Shown here in pieces: positions 27,095 through 35,556 of a stretch of 64,000 nucleotides of DNA. The position numbers and the translations under genes are program-made. Position 1 is the stretch's first letter; each line of letters begins with the position of its first letter. The stretch comes from DASSQJ01 sp963773655 (GTDB lineage Bacteria > Actinomycetota > Actinomycetes > Actinomycetales > Dermatophilaceae): NCBI GenBank assembly GCA_963773655.1, contig CAVZBX010000003.1, positions 757,790-821,789 of the forward strand, in the 5' to 3' direction. A model generated the notes under the pieces. That model did no database searches. It saw only the letters and a list, made by a program, of their open reading frames with translations, and was not told where the DNA came from.

Positions 27095-28641
27095 TGCCCG
27101 CCGAGTTCCAGGCCGTCGACGTCAGCTACGCCGCGATCGCGCCCATGCTCATCGTGGTCGCCGGCGCCCTCGTCGGTGTCCTCGTCGAGGCGTTCGCCCC
27201 CCGCCTGCGTCGGCACACCATCCAGGTCTGGCTCACCACCCTGGCGCTGGGGGCCGCGCTCGTCGTCCTCGTGCTGTTCTCCCGCGACGCGCTGACCATC
27301 ACCCTCGGGGGCTCGGTCGTCATCGACGGCGTCGCCATCTTCCTCCAGGGGTCGCTGCTCGCGCTCGCCCTCATCGCCGTGCTCGTCATGGCCGAGCGCT
27401 TCGGCGGGGTCGGGGCCGACGCGTTCACGCCGATGGGGGCGTCCACGCCGGGCTCCACCCAGGAGGCGGTCGCCACCCGCGCCGGCTACGCGACGAGCGA
27501 GGTCTTCCCGCTCACCCTCTTCGCGACCTTCGGGATGATGGTCTTCATCTCCGCGAACGACCTGATCACCATGTTCGTGGGCCTCGAGGTGCTCTCGCTG
27601 CCGCTCTACGTCATGACCGGCCTGGCCCGGCGTCGGCGGCTGCTCTCGCAGGAGGCGGCGCTGAAGTACTTCCTCCTCGGTGCCTTCTCGAGCGCCTTCT
27701 TCCTCTTCGGGGCGGCGCTGCTCTACGGGTACGCCGGGTCCTCGGACCTCAAGACGATCGCCCAGGCGATCTCGGCCAACTCCGGCGACCTCGACGGCTT
27801 CCTCCTCCCCGGCGTCGTGCTCACCCTCGTCGGGCTGCTCTTCAAGGTCGGTGCCGTCCCGTTCCACTCCTGGACCCCCGACGTCTACCAGGGCGCCCCC
27901 ACGCCGCTCACCGGCTTCATGGCGGCGTGCACGAAGCTCGCGGCCTTCGGGGCCATCCTGCGGCTCACCTACGTGGGGATCGCCCCCAACCGCTGGGACT
28001 GGCAGGTGGCGGTCGTCGTCGTCGCCGTCCTCACCATGGTGGTCGGTGCGGTCCTCTCGGTCACCCAGACCGACGTCAAGCGGCTGCTCGCCTACTCCTC
28101 GATCGCGCACGCCGGGTTCATCCTCGTCGGGGTGCTCGCGTTCTCCCAGGCCGCGGTCGGCGGCGTGATGTTCTACCTCGTCGCGTACGGCGCGACGACG
28201 ATCGCGGCGTTCGCCGTCGTCACGATGGTGCGCCAGGACGGCTCCGAGGCCTCGCACCTCTCGCAGTGGGCGGGCCTCGGCCGGCGCCACCCGGTCGTCG
28301 CGGGCACCTTCTCGCTCCTCCTCCTCGCCTTCGCCGGCATCCCGCTCACCTCCGGCTTCATCGCGAAGTACGCCACCTTCGCGCCGGCGGTCGAGTCCGG
28401 CACCGCGGGGACCGTCATGGTCGTCGTCGGCGTGCTCGCCTCGGCGGTCACCGCCTTCGTCTACGTCCGGCTCATCGTGCTGATGTACTTCACCGAGCCG
28501 GTCGAGGGCGTGGTGGCCCTCACCCCGTCCGTGCCGTCGACGATCGCCATCACCGTCGGCGTGCTCGCGACCGTCGTCATCGGTGTGGTGCCGGCGTACC
28601 TGCTCGACCTCGCGAGCTCGTCCTCGCAGTTCCTCTTGTGA
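27094..28641 (+). CDS. nuoN: NADH:quinone oxidoreductase subunit N
   Basis: Third antiporter-like subunit, closing the nuo operon proper. The 515-residue protein has Glu in GLEVLSLPLYVMTGLARR and Lys in LFKVGAVPFHSWTPDVYQGAP, with a further Lys in CTKLAAFGA. Its stop overlaps the GTG of a polyprenyl diphosphate synthase, extending the operon into quinone-tail synthesis. Confidence 0.95.
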   Translation: MPAEFQAVDVSYAAIAPMLIVVAGALVGVLVEAFAPRLRRHTIQVWLTTLALGAALVVLVLFSRDALTITLGGSVVIDGVAIFLQGSLLALALIAVLVMAERFGGVGADAFTPMGASTPGSTQEAVATRAGYATSEVFPLTLFATFGMMVFISANDLITMFVGLEVLSLPLYVMTGLARRRRLLSQEAALKYFLLGAFSSAFFLFGAALLYGYAGSSDLKTIAQAISANSGDLDGFLLPGVVLTLVGLLFKVGAVPFHSWTPDVYQGAPTPLTGFMAACTKLAAFGAILRLTYVGIAPNRWDWQVAVVVVAVLTMVVGAVLSVTQTDVKRLLAYSSIAHAGFILVGVLAFSQAAVGGVMFYLVAYGATTIAAFAVVTMVRQDGSEASHLSQWAGLGRRHPVVAGTFSLLLLAFAGIPLTSGFIAKYATFAPAVESGTAGTVMVVVGVLASAVTAFVYVRLIVLMYFTEPVEGVVALTPSVPSTIAITVGVLATVVIGVVPAYLLDLASSSSQFLL

Positions 28642-29663
28642 GCGCGGCGGCCGCCACCGGGTCGCGCGGGACGCCCTCGGTGCTCGCCCTCCCCGGGGCG
28701 AGCGAGCAGCTGCGGGCCCGTCTCGGCGCCGGGCTGGCGGCCGTCAACGACCTCGTCGAGGAGCGGGTCGACCACGAGGACCCGTTCATCGCCGAGGCGA
28801 GCGCGCACCTCGTGGCGGCGGGTGGCAAGCGGTTCCGCCCGCTGCTCACCCTGCTCGCGGCCGAGCTCGGCAGCGGCACCGACGAGCGGGTGGTCGCCGC
28901 CGCCGCGGGCGTCGAGCTCACCCACCTGGCCTCGCTGTACCACGACGACGTCATGGACGAGGCCGACGTGCGGCGTGGTGCGCCCAGCGCCAACGCGCTG
29001 TACGGCAACTCCACCGCCATCCTCGTCGGGGACCTGCTCTTCGGCACGGCGTCCGACATCGTGGCCGACCTCGGCCCGGAGGCGGTGAAGATCCAGGCGC
29101 GCACCTTCGTGCGGCTCTGCGCCGGGCAGATCCGCGACGACCGACCGTGCCCCCCGGACCAGGACCCGGTCGACTACTACCTCGGCGTGCTCGCCGACAA
29201 GACCGGGGTGCTCATCGCCACCGCCGCCCGGTACGGCGCGATGTTCTCGGGCTGCCCTCCCGAGGTCGTCGAGACGATGCGCGAGTTCGGGGAGCGGCTG
29301 GGCGTCGCGTTCCAGCTGGCCGACGACCTCATCGACATCGCCTCGGACGCCGACGACTCGGGGAAGACCCCGGGCACCGACCTGCGCGAGGGCAAGCGCA
29401 CCCTGCCGGTGCTGCACGCACTCGCCTCCACCGACCCCGCCGACGCCCGGCTCCGCGAGCTCCTCACCGGTGACCTCACCGACGACGAGCGGCTCGCGGA
29501 GGCGCTGCGGCTGCTCCGCGCCCACCCGGCCATGGAGCAGGCCCGGGCGGACACCGAGGCGGTGGCCCGGCGGGCGCAACAGGTGCTCGACCCGCTGCCG
29601 CCGAGCGAGGCCAAGGACGCCCTGTACGCCCTCGCCACCGGCGTCGTCACCCGCGCCGGCTGA
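28638..29663 (+). CDS. Polyprenyl diphosphate synthase (menaquinone tail)
   Basis: Trans-prenyltransferase that elongates isoprenoid diphosphates; it probably supplies the octa- or nonaprenyl chain of menaquinone (GrcC/HepT/IspB type). The 341-residue protein has GGKRFRPLLTLLAAE, the first Asp-rich motif HDDVMDEAD and the second, QLADDLIDIASD. GTG 28638 overlaps the nuoN stop (GTGA), so it is translationally coupled to complex I. Chain length cannot be read safely from the sequence. Confidence 0.9.
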   Translation: MSAAAATGSRGTPSVLALPGASEQLRARLGAGLAAVNDLVEERVDHEDPFIAEASAHLVAAGGKRFRPLLTLLAAELGSGTDERVVAAAAGVELTHLASLYHDDVMDEADVRRGAPSANALYGNSTAILVGDLLFGTASDIVADLGPEAVKIQARTFVRLCAGQIRDDRPCPPDQDPVDYYLGVLADKTGVLIATAARYGAMFSGCPPEVVETMREFGERLGVAFQLADDLIDIASDADDSGKTPGTDLREGKRTLPVLHALASTDPADARLRELLTGDLTDDERLAEALRLLRAHPAMEQARADTEAVARRAQQVLDPLPPSEAKDALYALATGVVTRAG

Positions 29664-29690
29664 CGACCCGCCCCCGCTCACCGGTCGCTA

Positions 29691-29702
29691 TAGAGTCGCC
29701 GC
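29691..29702 (+). promoter_or_regulatory. Leaderless -10 box
   Basis: TATAGAGT, with TAGAGT at 29691-29696, lies six bases before GTG 29703. Confidence 0.5.
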
Positions 29703-30872
29703 GTGGTGACGGTGCCGGACGACGTGCTCGCGCGGTGGGACGCGGCGACCGCGGGCACCACGGCGCCGTTCGTCGCCCTCGACCTCGACGCGCTCGAGGC
29801 CAACGCCGACGACCTGGTCCGCCGCGCTGCGGGGCGCCCGGTGCGGGTGGCCTCGAAGTCGGTGCGGTGCAGGGACGTCCTGGCCCGGGTCCTGGCCCGT
29901 CCCGGCTTCGCGGGCGTCATGGCCTACGCCGTGGCCGAGGCCGCCTGGCTCGTCCGCAGCGACGTGCGCGACGTCCTCGTCGCCTACCCGTCGGTCGACG
30001 TCGCCGCGCTGCGCGACGTCGGCGGCGAGGACCTGCTCCGCCGCGAGGTCACCGTCACCGTCGACTCGGTCGAGCACGTCGACTGGCTGCGGGCCACACT
30101 CGGTGACACGGTCCGCGGCCTCGGGGTGGCGGTGGACGTCGACGCCTCGCTGCGCGTGGGCCGGCTTCACCTCGGCGTCCGCCGCTCGCCGACGCGCACG
30201 CCGGAGCAGGCCCTCGGCGTCGTCAGGGCAGCCCTGGAGGTGGGGATGGAGGTGCGCGGGCTGATGTTCTACGACGCCCAGGTGGCGGGGCTGCCCGACT
30301 CCGGGCCGCACCTGCGCCTGCTCAAGCGCCGCTCGGTGGCCGAGCTCGTCGAGCGGAGGACCGCCGTGGTGGCAGCGGTCCGGCGCGAGGCGGAGCTCGC
30401 GTTCGTCAACGGCGGCGGCACCGGCAGCCTGCACCGGTACGGGGAGGACGAGGTGGTGACCGAGCTGGCCGCCGGGTCGGGCCTGTACGGCCCCACCCTC
30501 TTCGACGGCTACGACGACTTCACACCGGCCCCGGCGATGGCGTTCGCGCTGCCGGTCGTGCGCCGGCCCGCGGCGGGCGTGGTCACGGCGTTCGGTGGCG
30601 GGTACGTGGCGAGCGGCGAGCCGGGCTGGTCGCGGGTGCCCACCCCGGCGCGCCGCGGCTGGTCGTTGCTGCGCGCCGAGGCTGCGGGCGAGGTGCAGAC
30701 CCCGGTGCGCGGCGCGGGGGTCGGCGCCCTCCGGCTCGGTGACCGCGTCTGGATGCGCGGGGCCAAGGCCGGCGAGCTGCTCGAGCGGTTCGACGCCGTG
30801 CACCTGCTGCGGGGCGTGGCCGGTGCCGGCGCGGTGCCGACCTACCGGGGCGAGGGGCGGTGCTTCGGGTGA
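29703..30872 (+). CDS. Amino acid deaminase/aldolase, alanine-racemase fold
   Basis: PLP-dependent protein of the D-threonine aldolase / alanine racemase N-terminal family, 389 residues. The PLP lysine is likely in VRVASKSVRC near the N-terminus. VNGGGTGSLHRY and GSGLYGPTLFDGY are phosphate- and cofactor-site loops of the family. The C-terminal beta domain includes RVWMRGAKAGELLERFD. The precise substrate is unknown. It starts leaderless and overlaps the sugar-lactone oxidase gene by GTGA, a pairing I recall as common in actinobacteria. Confidence 0.75.
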   Translation: MVTVPDDVLARWDAATAGTTAPFVALDLDALEANADDLVRRAAGRPVRVASKSVRCRDVLARVLARPGFAGVMAYAVAEAAWLVRSDVRDVLVAYPSVDVAALRDVGGEDLLRREVTVTVDSVEHVDWLRATLGDTVRGLGVAVDVDASLRVGRLHLGVRRSPTRTPEQALGVVRAALEVGMEVRGLMFYDAQVAGLPDSGPHLRLLKRRSVAELVERRTAVVAAVRREAELAFVNGGGTGSLHRYGEDEVVTELAAGSGLYGPTLFDGYDDFTPAPAMAFALPVVRRPAAGVVTAFGGGYVASGEPGWSRVPTPARRGWSLLRAEAAGEVQTPVRGAGVGALRLGDRVWMRGAKAGELLERFDAVHLLRGVAGAGAVPTYRGEGRCFG

Positions 30873-32173
30873 CCGGGGTGTGGCGCAACTGGGCCGGCAA
30901 CGTCGAGTCCCGTCCCTCCGCCGTCTCGCAGGTCTCGACGCTCGACGGGGTCCGGGCCGTGCTGCGGGCGGCCCGGGCCCGGGGGGCCACCGTGCGCGTG
31001 GCCGGTTCGGGGCACTCGTTCACCCCGCTCGTCGCCACCGACGGCGTGCTGCTGCGGGTCGACGGGCTCCGCGGCGTCGTGGCCGTCGACACGGACCGCC
31101 GCCGGGTGCGGGTGCTGGCCGGCACCCCGCTGCACGAGCTGAACCCCGCCCTGCAGGCCCACGGGCTGGCCCTGCCGAACCTCGGCGACATCGACCGCCA
31201 GACGATCAGCGGGGCCGTCGCCACCGGCACCCACGGCACCGGCAGCCGGCTGCGGGGCATCGCCGACGCGGTGTGCGGCCTCACCCTCGCGCTCGCCGAC
31301 GGCACCGTGCTGGAGTGCTCCGCGGAGGTCGAGCCCGAGGTGTTCCACGCGGCCCGGGTGGGGCTCGGGGCGCTCGGGGTGGTCGTCGAGCTCGAGCTGC
31401 AGTGCGTGCCGGCCTTCCGCCTGCACGCCGTCGAGGGGGTGGAGTCGTTCGACGCGATGCTCGACGACATCCAGGCGGAGGCGGACGCGCACGACCACCT
31501 CGACCTGCACTGGTTCCCCCACACCGACCGGGTGATGGTCAAGCGCAACGACCGGGTCGCGGTGGGGGAGGGACCTGCGCCGCTGCCCGGCTGGCGCCGG
31601 TGGCTCGACGACGAGCTGCTGTCGAACCGCGTCTACGAGGTCGTGAACCGGCTGGCAGCGGTGCGCCCGGGTGTCGTGCCCGGCCTGAACCGCGTCTCGG
31701 CCGCTGCGTGGTCATCACGCGAGTACGCCGACGACTCCTGGCGGGTGTTCTGCACGACTCGCGACGTCCGCTTCCTCGAGAGCGAGTACGCCGTCCCCCG
31801 GGCGGCGGTCGCGGACGTGCTGCGCCAGCTGCGGGCGTGGATCGACCGGTCCGACCAGGCGTCGCCCTTCCCGGTGGAGGTGCGCTTCATCGCGGCCGAC
31901 GACATCTGGCTCTCGACGGCGTTCGAGCGCGACAACGCCTACGTCGCCGTGCACCAGTACCACCGGATGGACCACCGCGCCTACTTCGAGGCGTTCGAGG
32001 CCATCGCCGGCGAGCACGCGGGCCGCCCGCACTGGGGGAAGATGCACGCCCTCGGCGCCGACCGGCTGCGCGAGCTCTATCCCCGGTTCGCCGACTTCCT
32101 CGCCGTCCGCGACCGGCTGGACCCCGACCGCCGCTTCGCCAACGCCCACCTCCGGCACCTCCTCGGCGACTGA
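30869..32173 (+). CDS. D-arabinono-1,4-lactone oxidase-like FAD oxidase
   Basis: FAD-linked oxidase of the aldonolactone oxidase family (L-gulono-/D-arabinono-lactone oxidases), 434 residues. The N-terminal PCMH-type FAD domain has VRVAGSGHSFTPL, whose His is the expected covalent FAD site, and GAVATGTHGTG. The C-terminal ALO domain ends with the family's HWGKMHAL and DRRFANAHLRHLLGD. The C-terminal K of HWGK is kept. The start at GTG 30869 overlaps the upstream stop; an earlier in-frame GTG (30860) exists. Exact substrate not deduced. Confidence 0.85.
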   Translation: MTGVWRNWAGNVESRPSAVSQVSTLDGVRAVLRAARARGATVRVAGSGHSFTPLVATDGVLLRVDGLRGVVAVDTDRRRVRVLAGTPLHELNPALQAHGLALPNLGDIDRQTISGAVATGTHGTGSRLRGIADAVCGLTLALADGTVLECSAEVEPEVFHAARVGLGALGVVVELELQCVPAFRLHAVEGVESFDAMLDDIQAEADAHDHLDLHWFPHTDRVMVKRNDRVAVGEGPAPLPGWRRWLDDELLSNRVYEVVNRLAAVRPGVVPGLNRVSAAAWSSREYADDSWRVFCTTRDVRFLESEYAVPRAAVADVLRQLRAWIDRSDQASPFPVEVRFIAADDIWLSTAFERDNAYVAVHQYHRMDHRAYFEAFEAIAGEHAGRPHWGKMHALGADRLRELYPRFADFLAVRDRLDPDRRFANAHLRHLLGD

Positions 32174-32318
32174 CCGGGGCGGGGCGGCCCGCGTGCGGGC
32201 ACCGGGGGCGGAACGGTGTCTGCTGGCAGCGCGCATGCGTCCGGTGCGCGGAGGCGGCCGCCCCGGCCACGGGCGAGGCTGGTGGGACAGGTTCACCACA
32301 CCCCAACCAGGAGCGACC

Positions 32319-32621
32319 ATGTTCATCGCCATCCTCGACTTCTCGACCACCCCCGGCGACCGCGACCGGGCCCTGGCGCAGCTCGAGCGGGAGCGCCCCC
32401 GGGTCCGCGCGATGCCGGGCAACCTTGCCTTCCGCGTCTACGCCTCCCGCGAGGACGACCGCACCGTGACGGTGGTCCACGAGTGGGCCGACCAGGCGTC
32501 GTTCGCCGCCTACCTGGGGTCGGCGGCCTTCGCACGGTCCAACGCCGTGCTGCGGCCGCTCGTCACCGAGGGTCCCGTGAGCCGTCGCTTCCGCGCCGAC
32601 CTCGTCGAGTCGGTCGCCTGA
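32319..32621 (+). CDS. Antibiotic-biosynthesis-monooxygenase-fold protein
   Basis: A 100-residue ABM-family ferredoxin-like dimeric alpha/beta barrel protein. MFIAILDFSTTPGDRDRALAQL begins the first strand-helix unit, and VVHEWADQASFAAYLGSAAF is the second-half signature. Such proteins are often small monooxygenases or heme-degrading enzymes, but no catalytic residue set is diagnostic here. ATG 32319 has CAGGAG six bases upstream. The 145 bases before it hold no recognisable gene. Confidence 0.75.
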   Translation: MFIAILDFSTTPGDRDRALAQLERERPRVRAMPGNLAFRVYASREDDRTVTVVHEWADQASFAAYLGSAAFARSNAVLRPLVTEGPVSRRFRADLVESVA

Positions 32622-32637
32622 CCGGCGACGGCGTCCC

Positions 32638-32667
32638 TACGATCGGCGCGTGGGAGCCCACCCGTGA
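32638..32667 (+). promoter_or_regulatory. Leaderless -10 and five-codon leader before araC-type gene
   Basis: TACGAT (32638-32643) lies six bases before GTG 32650, which opens a frame of only five codons (V-G-A-H-P). Its TGA (32665-32667) overlaps the GTG (32664) of the regulator gene. Confidence 0.4.
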
Positions 32668-33416
32668 CCCGCGAGGCGTTCGCGTTCACCCGGTCCTTCG
32701 CGCCGACCGGGCCCCGGGAGCTGGTCGTGGACCGGCACTACCTGCTGTGCGCCGGCTCCGGGGCGTTGCGGCTCGAGGCGGAGGGGCAGCGCTGGCTGCT
32801 GCCTCCGGCCCGGGCGGCCCTCCTGCGTGCCGGCCGGCCGGTCGTCGTCGCGATCCCCCAGCCCGCGACGACGGCCTCGGTGCTCTTCCACGTCGACTTC
32901 GCGCCCCCGCCGCCACGGGCCCTGACGGTCTTCGACCTCGACCCACTCGCCCGGGCGCTGGTCGCGGAGTGCAGCGGCTGGCAGGAGTCGGCGGACCCCC
33001 TGCCGCCCTACGCCCGGACCCTGTTCGCCGCCCTCGCCGCGGTCGCGTGGCGGCTCGCGGAGGAGCCCAGCCCGGTCGTCGTGCCGGCGGGCCGGTCCGT
33101 CGAGGTGCGAGCGGCGCTGCGGCTCACCGAGGAACGGCTCGGCGGGGACGTCCGCTTCGAGGAGGTCGCCGATGCGGTGGGACTGGTCCCCCGGTCGCTG
33201 GCGCGCAGGTTCGAGGCCGAGCTCGGGATGAGCTGGCGCGCCGTCGTCCGGCGGATGCGGGTGCTGCAGGCGGTCGAGCGGCTCGCCGCCGACGACACAC
33301 CGGTCACGACCATCGCCCACGAGGTGGGCTACGGCTCGCTGTCGGCGTTCAACGCCGCGTTCCGCGAGCTCACCGGCAGGACGCCGTCCGACTACCGCGC
33401 CACCTTCACCGGCTGA
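32664..33416 (+). CDS. AraC-family transcriptional regulator
   Basis: A 250-residue regulator. The N-terminal half is a cupin-like sensor domain (HYLLCAGSGALRLEAEGQRW). The C-terminal ~100 residues hold two helix-turn-helix motifs (VRFEEVADAVGLVPRSLARRFEAE and TTIAHEVGYGSLSAFNAAFRELTGRTPSDYRA). The second motif is the classical AraC/XylS signature. Nearby candidate targets are the ABM protein just upstream and the RarD-type transporter that converges with it. GTG 32664 overlaps a five-codon leader frame. Confidence 0.85.
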   Translation: MTREAFAFTRSFAPTGPRELVVDRHYLLCAGSGALRLEAEGQRWLLPPARAALLRAGRPVVVAIPQPATTASVLFHVDFAPPPPRALTVFDLDPLARALVAECSGWQESADPLPPYARTLFAALAAVAWRLAEEPSPVVVPAGRSVEVRAALRLTEERLGGDVRFEEVADAVGLVPRSLARRFEAELGMSWRAVVRRMRVLQAVERLAADDTPVTTIAHEVGYGSLSAFNAAFRELTGRTPSDYRATFTG

Positions 33417-33442
33417 GAGCGCCGGGGCCCGGGGGCAGGGGC

Positions 33443-34450
33443 TCAGGGGCAGGGCTCGGAGGCCTCGGCGACCTCGTCGCCGGCGATGGCGACGGAGGCG
33501 GGGCTCGCGGCGGCGGCCGCCGCCCGACGGGTGGAGCGCGCCGCCCGCAGCGAGTCCCAGCTGAGCACGACGAGCGCCACCCAGACGATGCCGAAGCCGA
33601 CCCACAGCCGGCCCGACACGTGCTCCCCCAGGAGCACCACGCCGACGACGAGCTGGAGCACGGGGGTGATGAACTGGATCAGCCCGACCGTGACGAGCGG
33701 GATCCGCCGGGCCGCGGCCGCGAAGAACAGGAGGGGAACGGCGGTGACCACCCCCGCGAGCACGAGCAGCGCGGTGTGCCAGGCACCGTGCCCGGTGAAG
33801 GTGGTCTCGCCACGGGCGGTCAGGACGAGGAGCACCCCGACCGCGATCGGGGCGAGCAGCGCCGTCTCGGCGGCGAGCGAGTGCATCGCGGCGAGCGTGG
33901 CGCCCACGCGCTTCTTGGTCAGCCCGTAGAGGCCGAAGGAGAACGCGAGCACCAGCGGGATCCACGGCACGACCCCACCGGCCACGGTGAGGTAGAGGGC
34001 GGCGACGGCTCCGATGCCCACCGCGGCCCACTGCCCCGGCCGCAGCCGCTCGCGCAGGACGACGACGCCGAGGGCCACGGTGACGATCGGGTTGAGGAAG
34101 TACCCGAGGGCCGCCTCGTAGGTGCGGCCGGTGAGGACGGCGAGCACGTAGACCGTCCAGTTGACGGCGATGAGCAGCCCCGCGACGGCGATGCCGCCGA
34201 GGAGGCGGCGCCGGGCGAGCAGGGGCCGCACCCATCCGAGGTCTCGGCGGACCAGGAGCACGAGCGCGCACACGGCGAGCGTCCACAGGATGCGGTGGGC
34301 GAGCACCTCGAAGGCTCCGGACGGCTCCAGCGCGGCGAAGTAGAGCGGGAACAGCCCCCAGATGCCGTAGGCGAGGAAGCCGTAGACGGTGCCGCGCCGG
34401 AGCTCGGCGGGGTCCTCGGTCGGAGCGGGTGGGCCGGTGCGGCCCGTCAC
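33443..34450 (-). CDS. rarD: EamA/RarD family transporter
   Basis: Ten-helix drug/metabolite transporter, 335 residues from GTG 34450, which overlaps the korB stop by GTGA. RarD signatures: GFLAYGIWGLFPLYF at helix 1, HRILWTLAVC, VNWTVYVLAVLTGRTYEAALGYFLNP, GLYGLTKKRVG and LIQFITPVLQLVVGVVLLGE. The C-terminus is a hydrophilic Ala-rich tail. The substrate of RarD proteins is not established. An earlier ATG (34462) would add four residues. Coupling to korB looks like operon packing, not a functional link. Confidence 0.88.
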   Translation of the reverse strand: MTGRTGPPAPTEDPAELRRGTVYGFLAYGIWGLFPLYFAALEPSGAFEVLAHRILWTLAVCALVLLVRRDLGWVRPLLARRRLLGGIAVAGLLIAVNWTVYVLAVLTGRTYEAALGYFLNPIVTVALGVVVLRERLRPGQWAAVGIGAVAALYLTVAGGVVPWIPLVLAFSFGLYGLTKKRVGATLAAMHSLAAETALLAPIAVGVLLVLTARGETTFTGHGAWHTALLVLAGVVTAVPLLFFAAAARRIPLVTVGLIQFITPVLQLVVGVVLLGEHVSGRLWVGFGIVWVALVVLSWDSLRAARSTRRAAAAAASPASVAIAGDEVAEASEPCP

Positions 34451-35556
34451 CCCACGGTCCACGTGTCGCGGCCGCGGAGGAGCTCGTCGAGGTCGTCGTC
34501 GGTGGCCGGGCCGCCGGCGGTCTCCACGGCGCCGGTGACCTGCGCGCGCACGACGTCGTCGTACGTGGGCCGGTCGACCCGGCGGAAGACGCCCATCGGC
34601 ACGTGCGTCATCTCCGGCGAGTCCAGGCGGGAGAGCGCGAACGCCTGGCTCGGGTCCTCACGCGCCGGGTCGTGGACGACGACCTCCCGGCCCCCCTCGG
34701 AGCCGAGCGGGACGAACTCCATCGCCCCCCCGGCCGCCCGCACGAGCACGCGGCGGTCGCCCTCCGGGCCGACCGTCACCGGCTCGCCCGCCCGCAGTCG
34801 CACGATCCGGGCCTCCTGCTGCGACCGGTCCTTGAGCACCTCGAACGCGCCGTCGTTGAAGATCGGGCAGTTCTGGTAGATCTCGACGAGCGAGGCGCCG
34901 CGGTGCTCGGCCGCGGCCCGCAGCACCTGACCGAGCTCGGCCCGGTCGGACTCCATGACCCGGGCGACGAAGCTGGCCTCGGCCCCGAGCGCGAGCGACA
35001 CCGGGTTGAACGGGGTGTCGACCGAGCCCAGCGGCGTCGACTTGGTGACCGAGCCCGGCTTCGAGGTGGGGGAGTACTGCCCCTTGGTGAGGCCGTAGAT
35101 CTGGTTGTTGAAGAGCAGGATCGTCAGGTTGACGTTGCGGCGCAGCGCATGGATCAGGTGGTTGCCGCCGATCGAGAGCGCGTCGCCGTCACCGGTGACC
35201 ACCCACACCGACAGGTCGGACCGGGAGGTGGCCAGGCCGGTGGCGATGGCCGGTGCCCGCCCGTGGATGGAGTGCATCCCGTAGGTGTCGAGGTAGTACG
35301 GGAACCGTGAGCTGCACCCGATCCCCGAGACGAAGACGATGTTCTCGCGCCGCAGCCCGAGCTCGGGGAGGAAGGACTGGACGGCGGCGAGGATGACGTA
35401 GTCGCCGCAGCCCGGGCACCAGCGGACCTCCTGGTCGGAGGTGAAGTCCCGCTTGGACTGGGCGGCGTCCTCGGGTGAGAGGTGCGGCACGTGCTCGAGG
35501 CCGCTGCCCGGCATGCCGAGGTGCACGACCTCCCTCGCGCGGTCGATCGTGGTCAC
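34447..35556 (-). CDS. korB: 2-oxoacid:ferredoxin oxidoreductase subunit beta
   Basis: ThDP-binding subunit of 2-oxoglutarate (or pyruvate):ferredoxin oxidoreductase; decarboxylates the 2-oxoacid to acyl-CoA and reduces ferredoxin. The 369-residue protein has the Fe-S ligands in WCPGCGDY, GIGCSSR and NCPIFND, and the ThDP motif GDGDALSIGGNHLIHAL ending in LLFNN. GAGGAG lies six bases before GTG 35556, which overlaps the korA stop. It closely resembles mycobacterial KorB in layout. The product ferredoxin could feed the partial complex I encoded on the other side of korA. Confidence 0.93.
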   Translation of the reverse strand: MTTIDRAREVVHLGMPGSGLEHVPHLSPEDAAQSKRDFTSDQEVRWCPGCGDYVILAAVQSFLPELGLRRENIVFVSGIGCSSRFPYYLDTYGMHSIHGRAPAIATGLATSRSDLSVWVVTGDGDALSIGGNHLIHALRRNVNLTILLFNNQIYGLTKGQYSPTSKPGSVTKSTPLGSVDTPFNPVSLALGAEASFVARVMESDRAELGQVLRAAAEHRGASLVEIYQNCPIFNDGAFEVLKDRSQQEARIVRLRAGEPVTVGPEGDRRVLVRAAGGAMEFVPLGSEGGREVVVHDPAREDPSQAFALSRLDSPEMTHVPMGVFRRVDRPTYDDVVRAQVTGAVETAGGPATDDDLDELLRGRDTWTVG

